Below, piece by piece: positions 27,356 through 35,144 of a DNA stretch of 64,000 nucleotides (positions are counted from its first letter, which is position 1; every line of letters starts with the position of its first letter). The stretch comes from Myxococcales bacterium (GTDB taxonomy: Bacteria; Myxococcota_A; Polyangia; Palsa-1104). The notes beneath the pieces were generated by a model. The model was given only the letters and a program-made list of their open reading frames with translations, did no database searches and was not told the DNA's origin. A program made the position numbers and the translations under genes. The stretch covers positions 76,006 to 140,005 of the forward strand of contig PNAM01000089.1 in NCBI GenBank assembly GCA_003170275.1, in the 5' to 3' direction.

Positions 27356-28969
27356 GTGGTGCGAGATCCGGACGACGGCGACGACGCGCAGCAGCCTTCC
27401 CAGGCGTCGCTGCCGCTGCCCCAGACCGAACGGCCGGGCCGGCGCATCATCGCCATCGGCGGCGGCAAGGGCGGCGTCGGCAAGTCGCTGCTCGCCGCCA
27501 ACCTGGGGATCTACCTCGCGCAGCTGGGCAAGAAGGTGGTCCTGATCGACGCAGATCTGGGCGGCGCCAACCTGCACACCTTCGTCGGGGTCGAGCGTCC
27601 GACGGTGACGCTGGGCGATTTCTTCGACAAGCGCGTGGCGCGCATCGAGGACTGCATCGTCGAGACCTCGGTCAAGGGGCTCGGCCTGGTCTCCGGCGAG
27701 GGCGATCCGCTGTGGGCGGCCAACCCGCGGCCGGCGACCAAGAATCGGTTGATCAACCAGGTGCGCGAGCTCGACGTCGACTACTTGATCGTCGATCTGC
27801 CGCCCGGCTCGGGCTTCATCGCGCTCGATTTCTTTCTGGTCGCGCACGTGGGCCTGCTGGTCGTCATGCCCGAGCCCACGTCGGTGGAGAACACCTTCCG
27901 CTTCATCAAGAGCGCGTTTCTGCGCCGCCTGCGCGACGTGCGCGGGCTCGACACGCTGCCCACCGATCGCACGTTCGAGGGCGGCATCCCGTCGCCGCTC
28001 GATCTGTACGACGCCGCGCTCAAGCAAGATCCGGTGATGGCCGCGCGCGTGCTCGACGAGATCCAGAAGTTCCGCCCGCGCCTGGTGGTGAACCAGACCC
28101 GCACGCGCGCCGATCTCGATCTCGGCATGCAGATCCGCTCGGCCGGACGGCGCCGGCTCGGGCTGCAGCTCGACTACCTCGGCCACCTCGAGTCCGACGA
28201 CGCGGTGTGGCTGGCGGTGCGCAAGCGGCGCCCGCTGGTGGTCGAGCATCCGGAGTCGAAGGTGGCCAAGAACGTCGAGCGCATCGTGCGCAAGCTGCTC
28301 GGCGCGGATCACGACCGGCCGCAGCCGCCGACCATCCCGAAGAAGACCGAAGATCAGAGCATGTACGAGGTGCTCGAGATCGATCCCGGCGCCTCCGACG
28401 AGGACATCCGTCGCGCCTACAAGCGCGCGCGCGAGATGTACGCCCCCGAGTCGATGGTGGTATGCGGGCTGTTCACGCCGGAGCGGCTGGCCCGCCTGAC
28501 CGCGCACATCGAGAAGGCCTACGACACGCTGCTCGATCCGGACAAGCGGCGCGGCCACGATCTGCAGCTCTTCCCCGAGGGCATCCCGCCGCGCCCGACG
28601 CCGGCGCAGGGGGTCTCCCAGCCGATGCCGGTGATCTCGTCGTCCAAGCCGAACGCGGCGAATCCCGACGAGACGCCGATGAAGGTGGAAGTGGAAGAGC
28701 CGGAGATCTTGCCGGAGACCGAGATCACCGGCGAGCTGCTCAAGCGCCTGCGCGAGTCACGGCGCATCGATCTGCTGGAGATCTCGCAGCGCACCAAGGT
28801 GGGGATGGGTCATCTACGATCGATCGAGGACGAGCGCTGGAGCGCCATGCCTGCGACGGTCTACCTGCGCGGGTTTCTCGTCGAGTACGCGCGCTACATG
28901 CGCCTCGACGTGGGGCAGGTCACGCGGACCTATCTGGCGCGCTACAGCCGCGCGATCGCCGCGAAGTAG
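27356..28969 (+). CDS. MinD/FlhG-like ATPase fused to a DnaJ-type domain and a RodZ-type HTH
   Basis: A 537-residue fusion. Residues about 20-290 are a MinD/Mrp-type deviant Walker ATPase: GGGKGGVGKSLLAANLG, VVLIDADLGGANLH and YLIVDLPPGSG. Residues about 338-400 are a J-like domain (YEVLEIDPGASDEDIRRAYK), but the HPD tripeptide expected of DnaJ is absent: the loop reads AREMYAPES. Residues about 455-537 are a RodZ/HTH_25 helix-turn-helix (LLKRLRESRRIDLLEISQRT, then YLRGFLVEYARYM) without the transmembrane segment of RodZ. A role in positioning machinery or envelope organisation is plausible from MinD and RodZ families but unproven. The start is GTG behind a -10 box. Confidence 0.88.
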   Translation: MVRDPDDGDDAQQPSQASLPLPQTERPGRRIIAIGGGKGGVGKSLLAANLGIYLAQLGKKVVLIDADLGGANLHTFVGVERPTVTLGDFFDKRVARIEDCIVETSVKGLGLVSGEGDPLWAANPRPATKNRLINQVRELDVDYLIVDLPPGSGFIALDFFLVAHVGLLVVMPEPTSVENTFRFIKSAFLRRLRDVRGLDTLPTDRTFEGGIPSPLDLYDAALKQDPVMAARVLDEIQKFRPRLVVNQTRTRADLDLGMQIRSAGRRRLGLQLDYLGHLESDDAVWLAVRKRRPLVVEHPESKVAKNVERIVRKLLGADHDRPQPPTIPKKTEDQSMYEVLEIDPGASDEDIRRAYKRAREMYAPESMVVCGLFTPERLARLTAHIEKAYDTLLDPDKRRGHDLQLFPEGIPPRPTPAQGVSQPMPVISSSKPNAANPDETPMKVEVEEPEILPETEITGELLKRLRESRRIDLLEISQRTKVGMGHLRSIEDERWSAMPATVYLRGFLVEYARYMRLDVGQVTRTYLARYSRAIAAK

Positions 28970-28977
28970 CGGCCCCG

Positions 28978-29205
28978 CTATGGCTTGCCGTCGTCCGGGC
29001 GGCAGCGATTGCCCGCCGCGTTGTCCGGGTGATAGTGGTGCTTGACCGGACGCTGCACGCACTCGACGCAGTGACCGCGCTCGGGCGTGGGCAGCTTCTC
29101 GCACTGCGCGACCGTGCGCGACTCGTGGCCGGTGTTGTGCGCGAGCGCCAGTGGCCCTACCAGGCCCATGGTGATGAAGGTCAATCCGACAACTAGCTTC
29201 CTCAT
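28978..29205 (-). CDS. Small secreted Cys/His-rich protein
   Basis: A 75-residue protein with signal peptide MRKLVVGLTFITMGLVGPLALA. The mature part has QCEKLPTPERGHCVECVQRP, HHYHPDN and a final C, giving four Cys and several His that could bind metal or form disulfides. AGGAGGGG six bases before ATG 29205 is a strong Shine-Dalgarno and fixes the start. It is convergent with the MinD fusion and divergent from the 87-residue gene. Family not recognised. Confidence 0.75.
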   Translation of the reverse strand: MRKLVVGLTFITMGLVGPLALAHNTGHESRTVAQCEKLPTPERGHCVECVQRPVKHHYHPDNAAGNRCRPDDGKP

Positions 29206-29236
29206 TGATCCCCTCCTGGGTACTTCGACGTGGTGG

Positions 29237-29266
29237 TTGACCCGACTATTCCGGGCATCATACCAT
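29237..29266 (+). promoter_or_regulatory. Promoter producing a leaderless mRNA for the 87-residue protein
   Basis: TTGACC (29237-29242), 18-base spacer, TACCAT (29261-29266), then six bases to ATG 29273. Geometry is identical to the promoter at 17290-17319. Confidence 0.55.
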
Positions 29267-29272
29267 CGCTTC

Positions 29273-29536
29273 ATGCAAGCAATCGACAAGCCCGATCGGG
29301 CCCGGCAGCTGGCACGGGCCATCGCCTCGGACCTCACGCTCTACCACGAGAAGGAGATCGTGGAGGGCATCGAGAACGACTCGCTGTTCGACGTCATGAA
29401 GGAGCACATCGAGGAGGGCCGCGCGCTGTTCAAGAGCCGCGTCACCCCCGAGATCTACCAGCTCAACCTCTACGATCGCGCGATCGTCGACGTCATGATC
29501 AAGTCCAAGGGGCACGTGAAGTCCAAGATCTGGTAG
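29273..29536 (+). CDS. Small conserved-looking cytoplasmic protein of unknown function
   Basis: An 87-residue, largely helical protein without signal or membrane segment. Stretches such as LTLYHEKEIVEGIENDSLFD, HIEEGRALFKSRV and YDRAIVDVMI look conserved rather than random, and codon use matches its neighbours. No known family is recognised. A good promoter puts transcription at the ATG itself. The RluD-type gene starts 11 bases downstream, so the two are probably one unit. Confidence 0.75.
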   Translation: MQAIDKPDRARQLARAIASDLTLYHEKEIVEGIENDSLFDVMKEHIEEGRALFKSRVTPEIYQLNLYDRAIVDVMIKSKGHVKSKIW

Positions 29537-29547
29537 TAGTCCCTCGC

Positions 29548-30498
29548 TTGCCCGACGCTCCACAAACCTTCGAGTTCACCGTAGACGACGCCGGCGACGG
29601 CGAGCGGCTCGACATCTGGCTGACCGCGCGCGGGCTGCCGTATTCGCGCTCGCAGATCCGCCGTCGCATCGAGGAGGGCGAGGTGCGCGTGGGCGGCCAG
29701 GTGGCCAAGCCGTCACGCAAGCTGCACGCCCGCGAGCGCGTGCACTTTTCGCCGCCGGCGCCGATCGCGGTGGAGGATCGCCCCGAGGACATCCCGCTCT
29801 CGGTGCTCTACGAAGATCGCCACCTGATCGTGATCGACAAGCCGGCCGGCATGGTGGTGCACCCGGCGACCTCGCACCAGGCCGGCACGCTGGTCAACGC
29901 GCTGCTGCATCACTGCGGCGACTCGCTGGCCGGGGTGGGCGGGGAGCGCCGGCCGGGGATCGTGCACCGCCTCGACAAGGACACCTCGGGCGTGATGGTG
30001 GTGGCCAAGGACGAGCCGACCCTGGTCGCGCTCCAGGTGCTGTTCCACGAGCACGACCTCGAGCGCCGCTACCTGGCGCTGGTCGAGGGCGTGGTGGCCG
30101 AGAGCGGCGTGTTCAAGACCAAGTACGGGCGCGACCCGCGCGATCGCAAGAAGTTCTCGTCGCGCGTGCTGAGCGGCAAGCGGGCGGTGACCCACTACAC
30201 GGTGCAGGAGCGGCTGCCCGGCGCCACGCTGATCGAGGCGCGGCTCGAGACCGGCCGTACGCACCAGATCCGCGTGCACTTCAAGGATCACGGCCACCCG
30301 GTGGTCGGCGACCAGACCTACGCGCGAACGCCGCGCGACCCGACCCTGGCGAAAGTGGCCAAGGCGCTCGGGCGGCAGGCGCTGCACGCGCACCGCCTCG
30401 GGTTCAAGCATCCGCAGTCGGGCGAGTACCTCGAGTGGTCGACGCCGGTGCCCGCGGACATGGCTTTTGCGTTGGCAACGCTGCGGGCGAAGCTCTGA
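29548..30498 (+). CDS. RluD-family 23S rRNA pseudouridine synthase
   Basis: A 316-residue enzyme with an N-terminal S4 RNA-binding domain (RLDIWLTARGLPYSRSQIRR, EGEVRVGGQ) and the RluA/RluD catalytic domain. The catalytic Asp is in GIVHRLDKDTSGVMVVAKD. LSVLYEDRHLIVIDKPAGMV and ARLETGRTHQIRVHF are the other signatures. Length matches RluD. TTG 29548 is the first plausible start after the 87-residue gene and gives the usual short leader before the S4 domain; there is no clear ribosome-binding site. RluC or RluA specificity cannot be excluded, so no symbol is given. Confidence 0.92.
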   Translation: MPDAPQTFEFTVDDAGDGERLDIWLTARGLPYSRSQIRRRIEEGEVRVGGQVAKPSRKLHARERVHFSPPAPIAVEDRPEDIPLSVLYEDRHLIVIDKPAGMVVHPATSHQAGTLVNALLHHCGDSLAGVGGERRPGIVHRLDKDTSGVMVVAKDEPTLVALQVLFHEHDLERRYLALVEGVVAESGVFKTKYGRDPRDRKKFSSRVLSGKRAVTHYTVQERLPGATLIEARLETGRTHQIRVHFKDHGHPVVGDQTYARTPRDPTLAKVAKALGRQALHAHRLGFKHPQSGEYLEWSTPVPADMAFALATLRAKL

Positions 30499-30499
30499 G

Positions 30500-30578
30500 C
30501 CGCCGCGACAGAATTGTCCGATTTCGCGCGCGCCGGTCGGCCCTGACGCGCACAAGCAATTGAATTCGTTCGCGGCGG
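30500..30578 (+). repeat. Long-stem inverted repeat between the RluD-type gene and the next gene
   Basis: CCGCCGCGA (30500-30508) pairs with TCGCGGCGG (30570-30578). After a two-base internal mismatch, GAATT (30511-30515) pairs with AATTC (30563-30567). The interior is GC-rich and can pair further. It has no T-run, so it is not a classical terminator; it could be a structured RNA or an intergenic repeat. Confidence 0.4.
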
Positions 30579-30629
30579 ATCCTGGCCCGCTCAGTGCTTT
30601 GGCAGCGACCGAGCCTGGAGGATCGCGCC

Positions 30630-31337
30630 ATGTATCGTGCCTTCGCCGCCGCTGCCTTGACCAGCCTGCTCCTGCCCGCGTTGGCCCATGCGCAGACCGC
30701 GCCGCCGTCGGCGGAGCCGGCCGAGCCGAGCGAATGCACCACCACCACCACGGTGCGCTGTACCGGCGCCGCCGCGCCGCTCGCGTTGCCGCCGGAAAAT
30801 TCCGCGCCGCCGTCGTACGCGCAGCCGCCCGCCTATCCTCCGCCGCAAGCCAATCCGTATCCCTATCCGCCGCCGCAGGCATATCAGCCGAGCGCCTACG
30901 CCTATCCGCCGCCGTGCCCGATTCCGCCACAAGGTGATCTGGCGCACGGCCGGTTGGTGATCGATCCCGACGGCAGCCTGTGGCGCGAAAAGGAAGTGAA
31001 GCGTGGCACCCCGGGCCTGTGGGCGCCGGGCCTGGCGCTGTGGCTCGGCACCTACTTCGCGACGGTGGTCGGCGGGCTGTACGGCAAGGACTTCGAGTGG
31101 GCGCCGTCGAGCTTTCCCATCTTCGGCGCGTTCGGCAGCGCCTACATCGCCGGCGCCGACGGCCACGGCAGCGCGGCCGCGCTGTACGCGTTCTCCGGCC
31201 TGACCCAGGCCGCCGGCTTCGTCATGTTCGTCGCCGGCGCGGTGAGCGGCAAGCCCAAGCTCGCCCGCACCCGCGTGTACATGAGCGCGGTGCCGCTGCA
31301 AGGCGGCGGCGGCCTCGGGCTCAGCGGCCGCTTCTAG
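30630..31337 (+). CDS. Exported Pro/Tyr-rich protein with a membrane-associated C-terminal domain
   Basis: A 235-residue protein. Signal peptide MYRAFAAAALTSLLLPALAHA is followed by a low-complexity region with repeated PPPQA, YPYPPP and SAYAYPPP motifs (about residues 55-100). The C-terminal half has hydrophobic, Gly-rich helices (APGLALWLGTYFATVVGGLYG; FSGLTQAAGFVMFVAGAVSG). GGAGG lies eight bases before ATG 30630. Such proteins are common in Myxococcota envelopes; no function can be assigned. Confidence 0.75.
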   Translation: MYRAFAAAALTSLLLPALAHAQTAPPSAEPAEPSECTTTTTVRCTGAAAPLALPPENSAPPSYAQPPAYPPPQANPYPYPPPQAYQPSAYAYPPPCPIPPQGDLAHGRLVIDPDGSLWREKEVKRGTPGLWAPGLALWLGTYFATVVGGLYGKDFEWAPSSFPIFGAFGSAYIAGADGHGSAAALYAFSGLTQAAGFVMFVAGAVSGKPKLARTRVYMSAVPLQGGGGLGLSGRF

Positions 31338-31351
31338 CCGACGCGCTAGGC

Positions 31352-31357
31352 TATGCT
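31352..31357 (+). promoter_or_regulatory. -10 box giving a leaderless start for the YfiH-like gene
   Basis: TATGCT ends six bases before ATG 31364, with no Shine-Dalgarno. It lies just after the stop of the preceding gene. Confidence 0.4.
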
Positions 31358-31363
31358 TCACCG

Positions 31364-32116
31364 ATGCTCGTGACGACCTCGCCGCTGCTCGCGCGATTGG
31401 GGATTCGTCATGGGTTTTCGACGCGGCGGGGCGGCGTCTCGACGGAGCGCTATGCGACCCTCAACGTGGGCGCCAAGTGGGGTGACGATCCGGCGCACGT
31501 CGCGCACAACCGCAAGCGCCTGGCGGCGGCGGGTGGGTTCTCGCTCGAGCGCTTGTTCACCGCCAGGCAGGTGCACGGCGCGCGGGTGGCGCTGGTGGTC
31601 GACGGCGTGCTCCCCGAGCGGGTGGCCACCGTCGAGGCCGACGCGCTGGTGTCGGTGGTGCCGGAGTCGGTGGTGGGCGTGTACACCGCGGACTGCGTGC
31701 CGATCGTGTTCGCCGACGGCGAGGGCCGGGTGGCCGCGGCGCACGCCGGCTGGCGCGGCACGGTGCAGGGCGTCGCGCCGGCCACCGTCGAGGCGCTGGT
31801 GTCGGTCGGGGCGCGACGCGAGTCGATCCGCGCGGCGCTCGGGCCGTCGATCTGCGCGCACTGCTTCGAGGTCGGTGAAGAGGTGGCCGCCGAGTTCGAG
31901 CGTCTCGCGCCGTCGGCGGTGCTGCGGCCCGCGGGACAGAAGCCGCACGTCGATCTGTGGGAAGCGAATCGCCGCCTCCTGCTCGACGCGGGCCTCGCGC
32001 TCGGGAACATCGATGCGAGCCCGCCGTGCACCATGTGCGAGGCGGAGCGGTTCTTCTCGTTCCGGCGCGACGGCGCGAAGATCGGCCAGCACCTGTCGTT
32101 CGTGGTCGCGCGCTAG
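31364..32116 (+). CDS. YfiH/PgeF family (purine nucleoside phosphorylase / laccase-domain) protein
   Basis: A 250-residue protein of the DUF152/YfiH family. Members include peptidoglycan-editing factor PgeF and purine nucleoside phosphorylase/adenosine deaminase enzymes. The metal-site motifs are FTARQVHGARV, YTADCVPIVFADGEG and AAHAGWRGTVQG, supplying His, Cys and His. LGPSICAHCFEVGEEV and DLWEANRRLL complete the family pattern. Length is normal. Cytoplasmic. The exact reaction cannot be chosen from sequence. Confidence 0.92.
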   Translation: MLVTTSPLLARLGIRHGFSTRRGGVSTERYATLNVGAKWGDDPAHVAHNRKRLAAAGGFSLERLFTARQVHGARVALVVDGVLPERVATVEADALVSVVPESVVGVYTADCVPIVFADGEGRVAAAHAGWRGTVQGVAPATVEALVSVGARRESIRAALGPSICAHCFEVGEEVAAEFERLAPSAVLRPAGQKPHVDLWEANRRLLLDAGLALGNIDASPPCTMCEAERFFSFRRDGAKIGQHLSFVVAR

Positions 32117-32137
32117 CCCCGTGCAGGAGCGGATCTA

Positions 32138-32173
32138 ATTGCACTTGCATTGCAACTGCAATATTCGTAGCAT
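32138..32173 (+). promoter_or_regulatory. Promoter overlapped by a 25-bp palindrome (probable operator)
   Basis: A 25-bp imperfect palindrome occupies 32138-32162: left arm ATTGCACTTGCA, centre T, right arm TGCAACTGCAAT, with a single C/C mismatch per arm pair. It covers a -35 TTGCAT (32145-32150), followed by a 17-base spacer and TAGCAT (32168-32173), eight bases before ATG 32182. A dimeric repressor bound here would block the promoter. I do not recognise the cognate regulator. Confidence 0.6.
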
Positions 32174-32181
32174 CCCCGCCC

Positions 32182-33048
32182 ATGAAGCTGCTGTTGTTCT
32201 GCGTCCTCGGTCTTGGATGCTCCGCAGCGGATCCGGCGGTCGTCGGTAGCGGCGGTGGGCTCGACGGCGCCGCCGCGCCCGCTCCGGACGGCAGTGTGCC
32301 GAGCGCGCCCGACCTCGGCGGCGGGCCCGCCCCGATCGTCGATCAAGATCACGACGGGCTCGACGACAACGACGAGCTCGCCTGGGCTCAGGCCTACCTG
32401 CCGTACATCTCGCATTCCCCGACGGAGGGCTGCGCGCTCGGGGGAATCCTGGTGCGCGTGTCGCCCCACGCCCAGAACCCCAAGCTGCTGCACATCCTGT
32501 ACGACTTCCTCTACGACAACGACTGCGGCACCGCGGTCGGCGGCATCGGCGGCCACGTGGGCGACGACGAGGCCTTCGCGACCACCGTCGATCCGTCCAA
32601 GCCCGGCCCGCAAGGCATCGTCTCGATCAAGGCGATCTCGCACCAGGGCACGCTGTGCGAGCGCACCTCGGAGTGCGGCCGCTGCCCGGGCCAAACCCCG
32701 TGCGCCACCCTGCCGCGCAACGGGCAGGATTGGCCCGCGGTGTGGCCGTCGAAGGACAAGCACGGCAGCTACGTCAACCGAGCCGACAGCTGCACGCTGT
32801 TCAGCACCTGCGGGGACGTCTGCGAGGACAATCCCACGCCGGCCACGCCGCCGCTGGTCAACGCCGGAGAGCCGATGAGCGCGATGGTGCACGACCTGAC
32901 CACCAACGGCTTCATCACCAGCGCCAACGGCTGGATGAACGCGGCGCTGTTTCACTACGATCCGTGGAGCGGAAAGAGCTTCGGCGGGGCGGGCAACGTG
33001 ACCGGCGATCTGGAAGATCCGGCGTTCGCTACTGCCGCGTGCGACTGA
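32182..33048 (+). CDS. Predicted lipoprotein, Cys-rich, uncharacterised
   Basis: A 288-residue protein. MKLLLFCVLGLGCSAAD is a short lipoprotein signal with Cys at 13. A Gly/Pro/Asp-rich linker with DQDHDGLDDNDELAW, a calcium-loop-like segment, follows. The globular part contains YLPYISHSPTEGCALGG, CERTSECGRCPG and a final FHYDPWSGKSFGGAGN. The pattern is reminiscent of Vps62-like secreted proteins, but I cannot confirm that. Expression is probably controlled by the palindrome over its promoter. It is convergent with the ECF sigma gene, two bases apart. Confidence 0.75.
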   Translation: MKLLLFCVLGLGCSAADPAVVGSGGGLDGAAAPAPDGSVPSAPDLGGGPAPIVDQDHDGLDDNDELAWAQAYLPYISHSPTEGCALGGILVRVSPHAQNPKLLHILYDFLYDNDCGTAVGGIGGHVGDDEAFATTVDPSKPGPQGIVSIKAISHQGTLCERTSECGRCPGQTPCATLPRNGQDWPAVWPSKDKHGSYVNRADSCTLFSTCGDVCEDNPTPATPPLVNAGEPMSAMVHDLTTNGFITSANGWMNAALFHYDPWSGKSFGGAGNVTGDLEDPAFATAACD

Positions 33049-33049
33049 C

Positions 33050-33910
33050 CTACAACCGCGCGAGCTTGTCGGGGTTGAGGATGATGTGGACGCCGAACAC
33101 CTTGTCCCCGTCGGTCTCGATGGTGAGCATCATGTTGGCGGTGGCGCCCACGCGGGTGATCAGCGCCGGCCAGCCGTTGACGTTGGTGAGCTCGATGATC
33201 GTTCCCGGCCCGGGCGGCGTCTTCTTGCCCACGCCGATGAGGAAGCGCGCCACCGCGTCGGCGCCCAGCACCGGCTTGAGCGCGGCGCGCACGCGGCCGC
33301 CGCCGTCGGACCACGCGGTCGCGTCGGCGGCGAGCATGGTGCGCAGCCCGTCGAGGTCGCCGGCCGTGACCGCCTGCAGGAACGTGCCGAGCAGCCGCTG
33401 GTGAGCTTCGGGGCTCGCGGCGAACCTCGGGCGCCGCTCGCGCAGGTGCTCGCGCGCGCGGTGCAGCATCTGCCGGCAGGCCGACTCTTCCTTGCCGACG
33501 ATGACGGCCACCTCGGCGTGGCTGTAGTCGAAGACCTCGTGCAACAGGTACACCGCGCGCTCGACGGGGGACAGGCTCTCGAGCAGCAACAAGAACGCCA
33601 TCGAGATCGACTCGGCGTCACGCACCGGCGGCTGATCGGTGCGCGTCGGCTCGGGCAGCCACGGCCCCACGTACGACTCGCGCTGCACGCGCGCCGACTT
33701 GAGCTGATCGAGGCACAGGCGCGTCACCACCGTCGACAGCCAGGCGCGCGGCGACTCGACCGGCTGGTCGGGCGGCGCCTGCCAGCGCAGCCACGCGTCC
33801 TGCACGATGTCCTCGGCCTCGGCCATGCTGCCGAGCATGCGGTAGGCGATCGAGATCAACAGCGGGCGGTGCGCCTGGAAGTCTTCGGCCGAAGCCATCG
33901 CCGACATCAT
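33050..33910 (-). CDS. ECF41-type RNA polymerase sigma factor with C-terminal SnoaL-like domain
   Basis: A 286-residue sigma factor. Region 2 is FQAHRPLLISIAYRMLGSMA plus EAEDIVQDAWLRW; region 4 is SPVERAVYLLHEVFDYSHAE. The C-terminal 110 residues are a SnoaL/NTF2-like domain. The three ECF41 group motifs are present: WLPEP in the linker, DGGGR in the extra domain and NPDKL at the end. In characterised ECF41 proteins this domain modulates sigma activity without a classical anti-sigma factor. The start overlaps the oxidoreductase stop (ATGATG), so the pair is translationally coupled. Confidence 0.93.
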   Translation of the reverse strand: MMSAMASAEDFQAHRPLLISIAYRMLGSMAEAEDIVQDAWLRWQAPPDQPVESPRAWLSTVVTRLCLDQLKSARVQRESYVGPWLPEPTRTDQPPVRDAESISMAFLLLLESLSPVERAVYLLHEVFDYSHAEVAVIVGKEESACRQMLHRAREHLRERRPRFAASPEAHQRLLGTFLQAVTAGDLDGLRTMLAADATAWSDGGGRVRAALKPVLGADAVARFLIGVGKKTPPGPGTIIELTNVNGWPALITRVGATANMMLTIETDGDKVFGVHIILNPDKLARL

Positions 33911-35082
33911 GCCGCAAGCCGTTTCTGTCCGCTCGATCCGAGCGCCGGCGGGAGCTGACGGTGCACCCAACGGTAGTGCAGCCAGCCGCGCGCCTCGAGC
34001 CGCAGGCTGAGCCAGGTGTAGCGGCAGATCTGCTCCTTGATCCAGGCGCCGAGGCGACCGGTGTAGATCGTCTCGCGATTCGAGCCGTCTTTCCGTCGCA
34101 ACTGCACGATCCCGTCCCGACGTCCGAGGCTGATACACATCCCGGTATCCCCAAAACGAAATGATCGTTCATTCCATCCGTGGACCCACGCGGTGAGGTT
34201 GTCGGCGGCGTGAGCGCCCATCGGCATGGCGGTCTTGCACGACATGGCGATCGGCGCGCCCGCGTCCTCGACCGGGCAGGCAGCGTCGCCCACCACATAC
34301 ACCTCGGGGTGCGAGACCGATCGCAAGAGCGGATCCACCAGCGCCTGCCCGCGCTCGTTCACCGACAGCCCGGCGCGCGCCGAAAGCGGCGAGGCGGCGA
34401 ACCCGCCCGCCCACACGCACACATCGAACGGCAAGCCCACCGCGTCGGTGATCAAGTGACCCGGGCCGACCGCGCGCATCTGCGTGTGCTCGATCGCCAC
34501 GACCCCCAGTCGCGCGAGCGCGCGCGCCAGGTACGCGCGGCCCTTGTTCGACAGCTCTTCGCCCAGCGCCCGGGCGGTCACCAGCGTCACCTTCAGCGAC
34601 GGGTAACGCTCGGCCAACTCGCTCGCCGCTTCGATCCCGGTCAGCCCGCCGCCCACCACCACCAACCGCCCGGCGCGCGCTGCCACGTCGGGGAGCGCGC
34701 GACCGAGCGCCTCCGACGACGCCTGGTCGAGCGTGAACACGTTCGCCGCGACCGGAACGCGCGTCGTGTCGACGTGACTGCCGAGCGCCAGCACCAGCCG
34801 GTCGTAGGCGAGCGGGACGCCGTCGACCTCGACCTGGCGGCGCGCGGGATCGATCGCGCCGATCGTGCCGCGCACAAAGCGCACGCCGGCGCGCGCGAGG
34901 AGCGGCGCGATCTCGCGCACCGGCATCCGCTGCTCGGCCGCGACCTGGTGCAACCGGATGCGCTCGACGAAGCGGTCGCTCGCGCTCACCAGCACCACCT
35001 CGGCCTGCCCGCGAACCCGGCGTCCGAGCCGCACCGCCGTCATGACGTACCCGGCACCTAGCACCAAGATCTTGCGCATCAT
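33907..35082 (-). CDS. FAD/NAD(P)-dependent oxidoreductase, partner of the ECF41 sigma factor
   Basis: A 391-residue two-dinucleotide-fold flavoprotein of the NDH-2-like family. The second Rossmann loop is intact (LVVVGGGLTGIEAASELAER) and the FAD C-terminal motif is VYVVGDAACP. The first loop reads VLGAGYVMTAVRLGRR, where the family usually has GAGYxGL before the helix; two residues including the third Gly appear to be missing. It is the typical oxidoreductase partner of ECF41 sigma factors and is preceded by an ECF41-like promoter. GGAGGACG lies before the start. Whether the altered loop still holds FAD is open. Confidence 0.88.
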   Translation of the reverse strand: MMRKILVLGAGYVMTAVRLGRRVRGQAEVVLVSASDRFVERIRLHQVAAEQRMPVREIAPLLARAGVRFVRGTIGAIDPARRQVEVDGVPLAYDRLVLALGSHVDTTRVPVAANVFTLDQASSEALGRALPDVAARAGRLVVVGGGLTGIEAASELAERYPSLKVTLVTARALGEELSNKGRAYLARALARLGVVAIEHTQMRAVGPGHLITDAVGLPFDVCVWAGGFAASPLSARAGLSVNERGQALVDPLLRSVSHPEVYVVGDAACPVEDAGAPIAMSCKTAMPMGAHAADNLTAWVHGWNERSFRFGDTGMCISLGRRDGIVQLRRKDGSNRETIYTGRLGAWIKEQICRYTWLSLRLEARGWLHYRWVHRQLPPALGSSGQKRLAA

Positions 35083-35098
35083 CGTCCTCCGCCTACAG

Positions 35099-35125
35099 GA
35101 CGAGGCAGCCGCGCAGAACGTGACG
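35099..35125 (-). promoter_or_regulatory. Probable ECF41-dependent promoter of the oxidoreductase-sigma operon
   Basis: Minus strand: CGTCACG (35125-35119), 16-base spacer, CGTC (35102-35099). The ECF41 target consensus known to me is TGTCACA-N16-CGTC, matched at all but the outer bases. It lies 16 bases upstream of ATG 35082, implying autoregulation. Confidence 0.6.
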
Positions 35126-35144
35126 GTGCTTGGTAACTATCCGA

